Under the pieces are notes generated by a model. That model did not search any database. It had not been told where the DNA came from and saw nothing but the letters and a program-made list of their open reading frames with translations. A stretch of DNA of 40,146 bases. It comes from Treponema sp. Its GTDB lineage: Bacteria > Spirochaetota > Spirochaetia > Treponematales > Breznakiellaceae. Positions 8,201-16,152 of this stretch are shown here, one piece after another. The translations under genes were made by a program, and so were the position numbers. How positions within the stretch are numbered: position 1 is the stretch's first letter; the number at the start of each line of letters is the position of its first letter. Location of the stretch: positions 1 to 40,146 of the forward strand of contig JAITJS010000131.1 in assembly GCA_031278815.1 (NCBI GenBank). Direction: 5' to 3'.

Positions 8201-9222
8201 TGGTTATGGGTCTCATTTTTAAACAGGAGGAGCCATGGGTCTCGTACTTTTTTACATCCATCCCTGAATTCGACCTGTACCTTGATGGTACAGGCATTAA
8301 TTTCCTTAGATGCATCCACATCCTCTAGGAGCCCTTGTTTTTTGAGTACCTTGGCCCCAATGGTGGCTAGGTCCATAAGGGTCTGTTGAGGGGCTTCTCC
8401 CGTATCAGCATACACATACTTCCGGGCAGCTTCGTATAGAGCCAAGGCATGTTTGAGGGCCGGATCAGGGCTGTTTTCATCCGCGTTAAGGATATGCAAT
8501 GCTGTGGTAAAGGTGGTATGCCGGCAATGATCGGACCAGTAGGTATCCAGCAGGCGAAGCTCTGCCAGGCTCGGATCCCGGGATACCGATGCAAAATAGA
8601 ATTGGCAGCACCGCAAATCTGCTTCGGACATGACTAAAGCGTAGTGCTCTCTCAGCTCGGCAAGGGCTGTCGTCTGGGAAAATCCGGTCAGTATCGGAAT
8701 ATCCTGGACTTCTGCTTCCTCTTCCTCAAGGAACGTATAAGGCGAGGCTTCCCGGGAATCCACCGGATTGATCAGGTACTGTTTCACCCCTTCCAGGGTT
8801 ACATCCGATAGGGGAGTTGGGGACAGTAACATATAAAACCGGGCGGTCCTCACCAAGGGTTTAAGCCCGGTTACCAACTCAATACATTGTGCTGCTGAAT
8901 CAGCTCGTTGATCGTATTGGCCCGGTAGATATTCGATCCCAAAATACCGGTCTTTCGGGTCGGCAGGAATCGCAGGACCGTAAAACACCGTATCGCATGG
9001 GGCTTCAGAAAGAACCAAGGCTACTGCCTGCCTAAACTGGTCTTCGCTGAGACCGGCCATATCGTAGCGCTGGAGGATCCGGATACCTTGTAAGGAGGCA
9101 AGTTCCGGGTAGCGACTCCCCAAGAACCGGGTGAGATCTTGGCGTAAATCCTCAGCTTCACGGTTAAAGCCGACTCTCTTTTCTATATATACCCGTTGGA
9201 TAGTCTCCTGTATTGCTGCCAT
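5275..9222 (-). CDS. purL: Phosphoribosylformylglycinamidine (FGAM) synthase, single-chain
   Basis: Catalyses the fourth step of de novo purine synthesis, ATP-dependent conversion of FGAR plus glutamine to FGAM, in the cytosol. At 1315 residues it is a one-chain enzyme carrying the PurS-like N-terminus, two AIRS-like synthetase halves and a C-terminal class I glutaminase. Motifs seen: SDHCRHTTF (230-238), NETHNHPTE followed by a glycine-rich segment (336 on), GGKDSMSGT in the second half, FPGTNGEWD opening the amidotransferase, nucleophile Cys1156 in GICNGFQ, and His1286/Glu1288 in GHSER. The sequence style is that of the clade II form found in Clostridia and spirochetes rather than the E. 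coli form. The start ATG has GGAG five bases upstream. No other pur gene is adjacent. Confidence 0.97.
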   Translation of the reverse strand: MAAIQETIQRVYIEKRVGFNREAEDLRQDLTRFLGSRYPELASLQGIRILQRYDMAGLSEDQFRQAVALVLSEAPCDTVFYGPAIPADPKDRYFGIEYLPGQYDQRADSAAQCIELVTGLKPLVRTARFYMLLSPTPLSDVTLEGVKQYLINPVDSREASPYTFLEEEEAEVQDIPILTGFSQTTALAELREHYALVMSEADLRCCQFYFASVSRDPSLAELRLLDTYWSDHCRHTTFTTALHILNADENSPDPALKHALALYEAARKYVYADTGEAPQQTLMDLATIGAKVLKKQGLLEDVDASKEINACTIKVQVEFRDGCKKVRDPWLLLFKNETHNHPTEIEPFGGAATCLGGAIRDPLAGRAYVHQAMRITGGGDPRARLAETLPGKLPQIKIAREAAAGYASYGNQIGLATGQVTEWYHPGFLAKRMELGAVIGAVPAAWVRREEPKKGDLVILLGGKTGRDGIGGATGASKAHTGASVASSGAEVQKGNALEERKIQRLFRNPQVTGLIKRCNDFGAGGVSVAVGELAPGLTIDLDQIPKKYTGLDGVELAISESQERMAVVLAPDDVDTFIRYAHGENLDACVIAEVLAGDQDTASMPEEESGPWFRMRWQGKTIVDLSRQFLNSGGAARSARVLLPTRSLEVPVPSGSTQKEPPCSPGRVLELLKQELGSLRSGSRRGLQERFDGSVGASSVLFPWGGKEQGTPECGMASLLSTIDKPSCTASLMSFGYNPDLSSHNPYAGAKGAIKEALAKFACLGGNPWTSRLSLQEYFERPDDPVSWGKPMAALLGALEAQLALQVPAIGGKDSMSGTYQDKERGIHITVPPTLVAFAVGTAPAASICSGALRGGPGNPILLLYQDPKQDAWDSFKATMETLMALHRAGLVHAAYPVGPGGIGATLAVMAFGNTVGLEAEAQTFSLVDHTNYQGAVLVELDGGACSPDGLPQSLEGAGAWVIAAKTLQEPFFRIRLQCEAEELPLSLLRTAYEYPLNRVYPQTAQGRTVAEQDQSQEETFAFEPQDWRNTELPTGPQPITPFSISNHKGPLVVLPVFPGTNGEWDMERAFHRAGGDTRLLIFRNQNQNSIQASIKELAAAIGEAQILAFPGGFSAGDEPEGSGKFIANVFRAPLIMEGVTRLLEARDGLILGICNGFQALIKLGLVPYGAYREADPAMPTLTFNRIGRHVSRMVRTKVMSNRSPWLSHEAPGTIHVIPVSHGEGRLVIDTAQGEALFRTGQVPFCYVNAAGIPTGAEPDNPNGSAFGIEGLTSPDGRILGKMGHSERSGAYIHINIPGNKDQRIFEAGVRYFT

Positions 9223-9333
9223 AGTACTCCTTCAGTAGGTTACGGTACGAGTTCGATACCCATAAAACCCTTGTGCGCTGGGCTTACCCACGCCATAGCC
9301 ACTGCTTGTTGATTATCTTGCAAAGCCATAGGC

Positions 9334-9362
9334 TTGACAAGAACCGCCAAAGACAGTATATC
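9334..9362 (+). promoter_or_regulatory. Promoter of the tRNA-Arg gene
   Basis: A consensus TTGACA (9334-9339) and TATATC (9357-9362) are separated by 17 bases. The predicted start lies a few bases before the tRNA 5' end at 9371. Confidence 0.7.
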
Positions 9363-9370
9363 TAACCCAA

Positions 9371-9443
9371 GGTCCAGTAGCTCAGGGGATAGAGCGGCCG
9401 CCTCCTAAGCGGCAGGTCGGCCGTTCGATTCGGCCCTGGATCA
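9371..9443 (+). tRNA. tRNA-Arg (anticodon CCT)
   Basis: A complete 73-nt cloverleaf. The acceptor stem pairs GGTCCAG with CTGGATC (one G-T pair). The D arm is GCTC/GAGC, the anticodon stem GCCGC/GCGGC encloses CTCCTAA with anticodon CCT, and the T arm GGCCG-TTCGATT-CGGCC is perfect. The discriminator base is A and CCA is not encoded. It reads AGG codons. It has its own promoter and ends five bases before the stop end of the convergent trpS gene. Confidence 0.97.
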
Positions 9444-9448
9444 AAGGC

Positions 9449-10447
9449 TTATCCCGCAATTCCCACTGCCCGGCGTAGTCGGTTTAAGGTGGCTTGCGCG
9501 AGGGGCCTGGCCTTGGCAGCGCCTTGGGCAAGAATCGTATCCAGGGCAGCAGGATCTGCTATGAGTGCCTCAAAGCGGGTTCGCAAGGGGCTCAGTTCTC
9601 GGTGTACCACCTGGAATAGCGCTTCCTTGGCATCTCCCCATCCCATCCCCCCTTCACGATAGTGTTTCGCCAAAGCCCTTTGTTCTTCCGCTGAGGCAAA
9701 GAGTTTATAGAGCAGGTATATCTGGGAAGTCTCCGGGTCTTTAGGCTCCTGTACCCCTTGCGAGTTGGTTACGATCCGCATGATGCGTTTGCGAAGCTCT
9801 TTTTCCGGTGCGAACAGGGGGATGGTATTCCCGTAACTCTTGCTCATCTTCCGTCCGTCCAGACCAGGCACCACTGCCACTGCTGCTTGAACCGCTGCCC
9901 GGGGTACTTTGAGGATCTCGCCTTTATAGTTGAAATTGATCCCTTGGGCAATGTCCTGGGCCATTTCTACATGCTGGACCTGATCCTTGCCCACAGGGAC
10001 CACATCCGGGTTAAAAAGGAGGATATCCGCAGCCATGAGCACCGGGTAGGTAAAAAGCCCCATATTGATCCCCGCATCAGGATCCTCATGCTTCTCCAGG
10101 TTTTCCTGTACCGCTGCCTTGTACGCGTGGGCTCGGTTCATGAGTCCTTTGCCGGTGAAGGCCATGAGTATCGTGGTAAGCTCAAAGGTTTCAGGGATAG
10201 AACTTTGACGGTAGAAGATAACCTCTTCTGGATCCAGTCCTGCGGCAAGCCAGCCTGCGGCCACTTCCCGAATATGGGCGGACAGTACCTGGGGGTCTTT
10301 GACCGTATTGAGGGCATGGTAATCCGCGATGAAATACCGGGCATCGTACTCCTTGGCCAAGTGCAGAGCCGGCTTGATGGCCCCAAAATAGTTACCGATA
10401 TGGAGAACTCCTGTGGGTTTAATGCCGGTAAGGGCGATTTTCTTCAT
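9449..10447 (-). CDS. trpS: Tryptophanyl-tRNA synthetase
   Basis: Charges tRNA-Trp in the cytosol; class I synthetase of the bacterial TrpRS type. With the start at MKKIALTG (10447), it has 332 residues, the family norm. The HIGH-like motif is HIGN (16-19), and KMSKS is at 200-204 inside GLDGRKMSKSYGN. The GGGA six bases before this ATG supports it. An in-frame GTG at 10477 would add ten residues not found in the family. A possible promoter is TTTACA (10504-10499) and TACAGT (10481-10476), 17 bases apart on the minus strand. Confidence 0.97.
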   Translation of the reverse strand: MKKIALTGIKPTGVLHIGNYFGAIKPALHLAKEYDARYFIADYHALNTVKDPQVLSAHIREVAAGWLAAGLDPEEVIFYRQSSIPETFELTTILMAFTGKGLMNRAHAYKAAVQENLEKHEDPDAGINMGLFTYPVLMAADILLFNPDVVPVGKDQVQHVEMAQDIAQGINFNYKGEILKVPRAAVQAAVAVVPGLDGRKMSKSYGNTIPLFAPEKELRKRIMRIVTNSQGVQEPKDPETSQIYLLYKLFASAEEQRALAKHYREGGMGWGDAKEALFQVVHRELSPLRTRFEALIADPAALDTILAQGAAKARPLAQATLNRLRRAVGIAG

Positions 10448-10568
10448 ATATATTCCCATAGCATAAGTTGGAAACACTGTACCGGGAAATTGACCGGCTG
10501 TAAAGGTAGGAAAGGAACCTTATGACGCCCATATATACCATTGGCCATCGTATGATTATACTCATAAC

Positions 10569-11138
10569 ATGTGTACCATTACTCAGGAAGAACAGAACTT
10601 CCTACTCCGAGCGGCCCGGGAAACCATTGTCGCCAAACTCGAAGGGAGGACGCCCCGCTACCCCGAGGATGGGGTAGGTAAAGTCCTGGGGGAGTCGGCT
10701 TTGACCCAATCCAGGGGAGCCTTCGTTACCCTGCATATCGGGAATCAGCTCCGGGGCTGTATCGGAAGGATGAGCGCCACCGCACCTTTGGAAAAAACCG
10801 TCTGTACCATGGCCATAGAAGCGGCCTTTGGAGACCCTCGGTTCTCTCCCCTCACTAAGGATGAACTGTCCCAGTGCCACCTGGAAATATCCGTGCTTTC
10901 TCCCCTGGAGCTCTGCTCGGATCCCCGGTCAATTCAGGTAGGGGTCCACGGCCTCTACCTTGTACACCAAGGGCGGTCCGGGGTCCTGCTTCCCCAGGTC
11001 CCCCTGGAACAGGGTTGGAATTTGGATGCATACCTGGATTACATCTGCGTCAAGGCAGGACTGCCTCCCCATGCGTACGAGGCCCCGGGCGCCAGGCTCT
11101 ATACCTTTACCGCAGTGGTTTTTGGGGAGCCGCGGTGA
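10569..11138 (+). CDS. AMMECR1-domain protein
   Basis: A 189-residue protein of the AMMECR1 family, conserved from bacteria to humans. Its role is poorly defined; bacterial and archaeal members are often encoded beside MEMO-like or radical-SAM proteins. The diagnostic LRGCIGR motif lies near residue 60, preceded by GAFVTLH and followed by a segment ending FGDPRFSPL. Length is typical. The ATG has no clear ribosome binding site. A better-placed start with AGGAAAGGAA upstream lies at 10522 in another frame and reads only about 50 codons. The gene's 3' end overlaps the convergent fumarase beta gene by 32 bases. Confidence 0.9.
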   Translation: MCTITQEEQNFLLRAARETIVAKLEGRTPRYPEDGVGKVLGESALTQSRGAFVTLHIGNQLRGCIGRMSATAPLEKTVCTMAIEAAFGDPRFSPLTKDELSQCHLEISVLSPLELCSDPRSIQVGVHGLYLVHQGRSGVLLPQVPLEQGWNLDAYLDYICVKAGLPPHAYEAPGARLYTFTAVVFGEPR

Positions 11139-11688
11139 ACCGGTTTACATAAGCGGCTCTGCCGATCTGGTAAAGGTTATTTCCCTGGCTGTCTATGATC
11201 ACCACTGTGGGGAAGTCCTGTACGGTGAGGCAATGGACCGCTTCTGTGCCCAGATCCGCAAAGGCGATGATCTGCACTGCTTTGATGCAGTCTGCTAAGA
11301 GCGCGCCTGCCCCCCCTATGGCGCCTAGGTACAGGGCGCCGGTTTCCTGCATCTTTTGGACTACTGCCTGTGAACGGGTACCCTTACCGATCATTCCCCG
11401 CAGGCCCAAGGATAGTAAGGGAGGAGTATAGGTATCCATCCGGGAACTGGTGGTAGGACCTGCAGCACCGATGATCCTGCCCGGTCGTGCAGGGCTTGGT
11501 CCTACATAGTAGATAATCCCGTCCTTCAGGGGGAAAGGCAAGGGTTCACCCCTTTCCAGTAAGCGGATCAGCCGTTGGTGTGCCGCATCCCGGGCGGTGT
11601 AGATTGTACCGTGTAGGAAGAGGAGATCCCCTGCATGGAGGAGCGCTGCCTTCTCCCTGGTCAGGGGTAGGGTAATTCGATGTTCCAT
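11107..11688 (-). CDS. Class I fumarate hydratase / tartrate dehydratase, beta subunit
   Basis: Second gene of a two-subunit class I iron-sulfur hydro-lyase. The 193-residue beta chain corresponds to the C-terminal swivel domain of E. coli FumA and to TtdB. It contains YYVGPSPARPGRIIGAAGPT, then SRMD and GMIGKG, as expected. With the alpha chain it would interconvert fumarate and malate in the cytosol. L-tartrate dehydratase is the main alternative. The start ATG has a GGGGGAG site, 11 bases after the alpha stop. Confidence 0.93.
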   Translation of the reverse strand: MEHRITLPLTREKAALLHAGDLLFLHGTIYTARDAAHQRLIRLLERGEPLPFPLKDGIIYYVGPSPARPGRIIGAAGPTTSSRMDTYTPPLLSLGLRGMIGKGTRSQAVVQKMQETGALYLGAIGGAGALLADCIKAVQIIAFADLGTEAVHCLTVQDFPTVVIIDSQGNNLYQIGRAAYVNRFTAAPQKPLR

Positions 11689-11699
11689 ACTACTCCCCC

Positions 11700-12539
11700 T
11701 TACAGGACCATGCTGGCATGGCGGTTCACATGGCAGTTCAGGTTAACCGCACAGGGGAGTCCGGCAATATGGGTAGGCATGGTTTCCACTGCCACTGCTA
11801 GGGCGGTGGTGGCCCCTCCAAAGCCTTGCGGGCCAATGCCCAAAGCATTGATCCGCCTAAGGAGCTGCGCTTCCAGATCCGCGTAATAGGGATTCGGGTG
11901 ATGGGTTCCCAGGGGACGGAGCAGGGCTTTCTTGGCTAAGTATGTGGCCTTGTCAAAGCTGCCTCCAATGCCCAGTCCTACGACCACCGGCGGGCAAGGG
12001 TTGGGACCTGCGGTTTCCACAACCTGCAAAACAAAATCCATAAGCCCCTGGACCCCATCAGCAGGGTGGAGCATCTTAATCTGGCTCATATTCTCGCTTC
12101 CAAAGCCCTTGGGGGCTACGGTAATGGTGAGGGCATCACCGGCCACAAACTCAATGTAGCAGAGGGCTGGGGTATTGTCCCCAGTGTTTACCCGGTCCAA
12201 GGGATCCCTCACCACTGAAGCTCGAAGAAACCCTTCCCGGTACCCCTGACGCACCCCCGCATCCACCGCAGCAGTGATATCCCCTTCAACACGCAGGTCC
12301 CTGCCGATTTCTAGAAACACGCAGGCCATCCCTGTATCTTGACAGATGGGTACCTCTCGGGAAGGGGCCATTTCAAAATTAGCGATGATCTGGTCCAGTA
12401 CTTCCTGGGCCAGAGGCCAGGGTTCTTGGTCCCGGCAGGTTCGGATACATGCCCGAACATCTTGAGGCAAATTACAGTTGGCTTCGATGCACAGGTGCTT
12501 GACTGCTGCGCTTACCGCTGCACTGGGTATGATTCTCAT
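11700..12539 (-). CDS. Class I fumarate hydratase / tartrate dehydratase, alpha subunit
   Basis: The 279-residue alpha chain binds the catalytic [4Fe-4S] cluster. Three expected cysteine contexts are visible: ICQDTGMACVF, PNPCPPVVVGLG and NLNCHVNRH. MKMLxPADG-like IKMLHPADG and GGSFDKA are also characteristic. The ATG at 12539 (MRIIPSAAV) fits the family. The reading frame extends open to 12650, but those extra residues have no family counterpart. A GGAGAG lies upstream of the chosen ATG. It is transcribed with the beta gene. Anaerobes commonly use this oxygen-sensitive enzyme, which fits a fermentative spirochete. Confidence 0.93.
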   Translation of the reverse strand: MRIIPSAAVSAAVKHLCIEANCNLPQDVRACIRTCRDQEPWPLAQEVLDQIIANFEMAPSREVPICQDTGMACVFLEIGRDLRVEGDITAAVDAGVRQGYREGFLRASVVRDPLDRVNTGDNTPALCYIEFVAGDALTITVAPKGFGSENMSQIKMLHPADGVQGLMDFVLQVVETAGPNPCPPVVVGLGIGGSFDKATYLAKKALLRPLGTHHPNPYYADLEAQLLRRINALGIGPQGFGGATTALAVAVETMPTHIAGLPCAVNLNCHVNRHASMVL

Positions 12540-12921
12540 AATACGATACTCTCCATATCTCCATAAACGAGCGATGCAGGGAACCTGCATACCCTGCCCG
12601 AGCTTCTGCCTGTAGCAAGATCCCTCGTCTACTGACGCACTGTTTCTCACTGAAGGCCATCATGGATCCTATTGACGAATTCATAATAAACTGCTATTTT
12701 CCATAGTAATGACAAGTACGGAGTGGCCCCAGCGACAAATATCCTCTATGTAAGCTACCGTGCAGGCTATCCTGGATTCACTTGTTTTGTCAAAAAATTT
12801 CGCTCATCATAGAGAATAGTATGTGATACTACCCTATTATAGAACAAGGCCCCCAGCCGGTGCTTCCCTGGGGCTGCCTGATTTATGTGTGAAAAGACCT
12901 TCGTTATAAAGAGGAATCAGA
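12540..12921. other. Divergent intergenic region between fumarase and tig operons
   Basis: These 380 bases should hold promoters for both directions. For tig, TTGTCA (12787-12792) lies 17 bases before TAGAGA, a weak match. An inverted repeat TAGTAT-GTG-ATACTA sits at 12817-12831, and a GC hairpin (CCCCAG/CTGGGG) at 12849-12874 lies in the likely tig leader. No heat-shock CIRCE element was found. Confidence 0.45.
12817..12831. promoter_or_regulatory. Candidate operator upstream of tig
   Basis: A perfect 6-bp inverted repeat TAGTAT-GTG-ATACTA lies about 90 bases before the tig start. A dimeric repressor could bind here; no specific regulator is recognised. Confidence 0.3.
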
Positions 12922-14304
12922 GTGACCATATCTAAAGAAATAACCCGACTTGAACATTCTGCAATACAATTAACCATCACGGTAGGCAAAGAGGATCTTA
13001 ATGCTGAGTATGATCAAATAGTAGCCGATTACCGTAAGACCCTCCAGGTTCCTGGGTTTCGTAAAGGGAAGGTCCCCAAAACCGTGCTGGAACGAAAATT
13101 TGGGGATTCCCTTAAAGTAGAAACCTTGGGCAGGATCCTGGATCGGGCGGTTACTCACGTCTTTGAGGATCCCGCGTTTCCTGAGGTAGATCGCCCCCTG
13201 CCCTATTCTACTCCCGAGGTACAGGGTGAACCGAAACTGGATTTGGAGACAGACCTGGTTTTTTCGGTGGTCTATGAGGTCTTGCCTCAGATTACCTTGG
13301 GAACCTGGCAGGGACTTGAAATTGAGGTTCCTGATGTGCACATTACCGATGAAGATATAAACCGGGAACTGGAAGTCATTCGGGAACGGAATGCCATTGT
13401 ATTTGACAAGGATGATAAGGCCGAAGCCGCAGTGGGTGATATGGTTACCATCCAGTACAGTGAGTTAAGCGATACGGGAGATCCTATACCCGGTACGGAA
13501 CGGCAGGATTTTGCTTTTACCCTGGGTTCAGGGCAAAATATCTATCAGGTGGACGATGCTATGATTGGTATGAAGCGCGGTGAAACCAGGGATATTGAAA
13601 AGACCTATCCTGAAGATTTTTATGATAGGGATCTGGCGGGAAATACCAAGAAAATCCGGGTAAGCCTGACTGCCCTTAAGGAAAAAGATCTTCCTGAACT
13701 CAATGACGATCTGGCCCAGGATGTGGATGAAAAGTACAAGACCCTGGAGGATCTCAAAGCGAGTATCCGAGCCTCCCTTACTGAAGACCTGGAGCGGCGG
13801 CTGCAAACGAGTAAGATCAACAAACTCCTAGAAAGCATCATGGAGGGTAGTCCGGTGGATATTCCTGAATCCATGATTCGCTTTGAGCTTGATGCCCGGT
13901 GGCGGAATGTAGTTCGCAGTATGCAACTCCCGGTAGAAGGGCTGCCGAATATTACAGAAAGAAGGGATGGCAGTTTCAACACCTTGGTAGAGGCATGGCG
14001 GCCAGAGGTAATCAAGGCCCTGCACAGTCGGCTCATTATAGAAGCCATCATGAAAGATCGGGGTATTGGGGCCTCTGATGAAGAAATGGAACAGGAATAT
14101 GCCCACATTGCAACCAAGGCAAAAACTCCGGTGGAAGAGATTCGATCCTATTATGAAGCCCAAGGAGAGCGGAAGGACCTGCTTATAGATGCCATTAAAG
14201 ATCGGAAAGTGAACGCATTGTTGCTGGCAGAAAATACCATCACGATCGGTAATTCCCTGTCATATCATGATCTGGTAAACCATAAGGATAGCAAGGATCT
14301 ATGA
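12922..14304 (+). CDS. tig: Trigger factor, ribosome-associated chaperone/prolyl isomerase
   Basis: Binds the ribosome at the peptide exit and shields nascent chains. Three domains are visible: an N-terminal ribosome-binding domain with the signature GFRKGKVP (45-52), a central FKBP-type prolyl isomerase domain roughly 165-250 ([10 protein letters not shown] ... [19 protein letters not shown]), and a long helical C-terminal chaperone domain. At 460 residues it is slightly longer than E. coli Tig. The start is GTG with AGAGGA upstream. It heads an operon with clpP, clpX and lon, and its stop overlaps the clpP start (ATGA). Confidence 0.95.
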   Translation: MTISKEITRLEHSAIQLTITVGKEDLNAEYDQIVADYRKTLQVPGFRKGKVPKTVLERKFGDSLKVETLGRILDRAVTHVFEDPAFPEVDRPLPYSTPEVQGEPKLDLETDLVFSVVYEVLPQITLGTWQGLEIEVPDVHITDEDINRELEVIRERNAIVFDKDDKAEAAVGDMVTIQYSELSDTGDPIPGTERQDFAFTLGSGQNIYQVDDAMIGMKRGETRDIEKTYPEDFYDRDLAGNTKKIRVSLTALKEKDLPELNDDLAQDVDEKYKTLEDLKASIRASLTEDLERRLQTSKINKLLESIMEGSPVDIPESMIRFELDARWRNVVRSMQLPVEGLPNITERRDGSFNTLVEAWRPEVIKALHSRLIIEAIMKDRGIGASDEEMEQEYAHIATKAKTPVEEIRSYYEAQGERKDLLIDAIKDRKVNALLLAENTITIGNSLSYHDLVNHKDSKDL

Positions 14305-14915
14305 ACGAAAAAATGAACAGCCTGGTGCCCATCGTAGTGGAGCAAACCGGTATGGGGGAGCGTTCCTACGATATCTATTCCCGTTTATTAAAAGATCGCA
14401 TCGTTTTTTTGGATGGAGAAATCAATGATCTCACCGCGGACTTGGTGGTGGCGGAACTGCTTTTTTTAGACGGACAAGATACGGATAAGGATATAAACCT
14501 CTACATCAATACCCCTGGCGGTTCAGTTACCGCAGGACTGGCTATCTACGATACTATCCAGTATGTAAAGTCCGAGGTACAGACCATTTGCGTAGGTCAG
14601 GCAGCCAGTATGGGGGCGCTTATTCTTACCGCAGGGGCCCGGGGTAAGCGTTATGTGCTGCCTTCTTCTCGAGTGCTCATCCATCAGCCCTGGGGAGGCG
14701 CCCAAGGACAAGCCCGGGACATCGGGATTCAAGCAAAAGAGATCCTGCGCTTAAAAAAGATCCTGGTAGAGTATTTTGCCAAGCATACCGGTAAAGATGT
14801 CCAACAGATCACGGTGGATATGGAAAGGGATTTTTATATGTCTGCTCCTGATGCGGTTGCCTATGGAGTGGCTGATTTGATCTTAATGAGGGAAAAACAT
14901 GGCAAGAATTCGTAA
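14301..14915 (+). CDS. clpP: ATP-dependent Clp protease, proteolytic subunit
   Basis: Serine peptidase forming the tetradecameric barrel used by ClpX. The catalytic triad is visible as Ser103 (GQAASMGA), His128 (VLIHQPWGG) and Asp177 ([10 protein letters not shown]). Length (204 aa) is typical. It overlaps tig by four bases and clpX by 17 bases, so the three genes are translationally coupled. Confidence 0.97.
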   Translation: MNEKMNSLVPIVVEQTGMGERSYDIYSRLLKDRIVFLDGEINDLTADLVVAELLFLDGQDTDKDINLYINTPGGSVTAGLAIYDTIQYVKSEVQTICVGQAASMGALILTAGARGKRYVLPSSRVLIHQPWGGAQGQARDIGIQAKEILRLKKILVEYFAKHTGKDVQQITVDMERDFYMSAPDAVAYGVADLILMREKHGKNS

Positions 14916-16152
14916 TGGTTCCGGTGGATTTGAGCGCTCTTGTTCCTTTTGTGGAAAAAGTGCGGATATAGCCAGGCGTCTCATCGCTGGGCCTAACGAT
15001 GTATTTATCTGTGATGAATGTGTGGAGGTTTGCCGTAAGATCCTTTCCGAAGAGGATCACGAGTTTTCCACTCAGTTTACCGGTGAGATTCCGACCCCTC
15101 GGGAGATAAAGAGCTACCTGGATCTCTTTATCATCGGACAGGATATGGCGAAACGGGCCCTCTCCGTAGCGGTGTATAACCATTATAAACGGATAGCCAA
15201 TCCTACCAAAGGGCAGGATGAGGTAGAGATCGAGAAGTCCAATGTCTTGCTCATTGGGCCTACGGGCACGGGAAAAACCCTCCTTGCCAAAACCTTAGCA
15301 AAGAAGTTGAAAGTTCCTTTTGCTATTGTGGATGCTACTACCCTTACTGAGGCGGGGTATGTAGGGGAGGATGTGGAGAACATCCTCCTCAAACTGATTC
15401 AGAGTGCCGGGGGAAACATCTCGGCAGCGGAACGGGGGATCGTCTACATCGACGAGATCGACAAGATCGCCCGGAAAGGAGAGAATATTTCCATTACCCG
15501 GGATGTATCCGGGGAAGGGGTTCAGCAGGCCCTGCTTAAGATCATCGAAGGAACCGTTGCATCGGTGCCTCCCCAGGGAGGGCGTAAACACCCGAATCAG
15601 GAAATGTTGCGGATTGATACCACGGATATACTCTTCATCTGCGGCGGGGCTTTTGTAGGCTTGGAAAAATTAATTGAACGACGGGTGGTACAGCACCCGC
15701 TGGGCTTTGGCGCGGAGGTGAGAGAAAAAAACAGTAAAAATCTGAAAGAACTCTACGATGCCCTCCACCCGGATGATCTCATCCATTTTGGGATGATTCC
15801 TGAATTCATAGGGAGACTCCCCATCACCGTGAGTCTGGAAGAGCTGAAACGGGAGGAGCTTAAGCGTATCATCACCGAGCCCCGGAATGCCATTGTCAAG
15901 CAGTATCAGGCATCCCTGGCTATTGATGAGGTCAAGCTGGAATTTACCGAAGGGGCCATCAACGCCATTGCAGATACCGCGATCAAGCAGAAAACCGGTG
16001 CTCGAGGACTGCGGGCCATTGTGGAGAAACTCATGACCGATATCATGTTTGAAATTCCTTCTATGGAGGGAAGTAAGCAGGTGGTCATTACCCAGGAGGT
16101 GGTGGAGAAATCCGAGCCCCCTGAAATCTTGCCGCTCCAAAAAAGCGCATGA
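14899..16152 (+). CDS. clpX: ATP-dependent Clp protease ATP-binding subunit ClpX
   Basis: AAA+ unfoldase feeding substrates to ClpP. The N-terminal zinc-binding domain has Cys15, 18, 38 and 41. Walker A is GPTGTGKT (120-127), the pore loop is GYVG (153-156) and Walker B is VYIDEID (182-188). The ClpP-docking loop, IGF in E. coli, reads LGF at 268-270. The protein is 417 residues, normal for the family. It overlaps clpP upstream and lon downstream by four bases. Confidence 0.97.
   Translation: MARIRNGSGGFERSCSFCGKSADIARRLIAGPNDVFICDECVEVCRKILSEEDHEFSTQFTGEIPTPREIKSYLDLFIIGQDMAKRALSVAVYNHYKRIANPTKGQDEVEIEKSNVLLIGPTGTGKTLLAKTLAKKLKVPFAIVDATTLTEAGYVGEDVENILLKLIQSAGGNISAAERGIVYIDEIDKIARKGENISITRDVSGEGVQQALLKIIEGTVASVPPQGGRKHPNQEMLRIDTTDILFICGGAFVGLEKLIERRVVQHPLGFGAEVREKNSKNLKELYDALHPDDLIHFGMIPEFIGRLPITVSLEELKREELKRIITEPRNAIVKQYQASLAIDEVKLEFTEGAINAIADTAIKQKTGARGLRAIVEKLMTDIMFEIPSMEGSKQVVITQEVVEKSEPPEILPLQKSA

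Noticed and set aside
10522-10560. Start of a DUF488-like protein (MTPIYTIGHR)
   Set aside because: Resemblance is limited to about ten residues, and the frame then runs into the AMMECR1 gene without family sequence.
12540-12921. CIRCE/HrcA site for the chaperone-protease operon
   Set aside because: The TTAGCACTC-N9-GAGTGCTAA pattern is absent.
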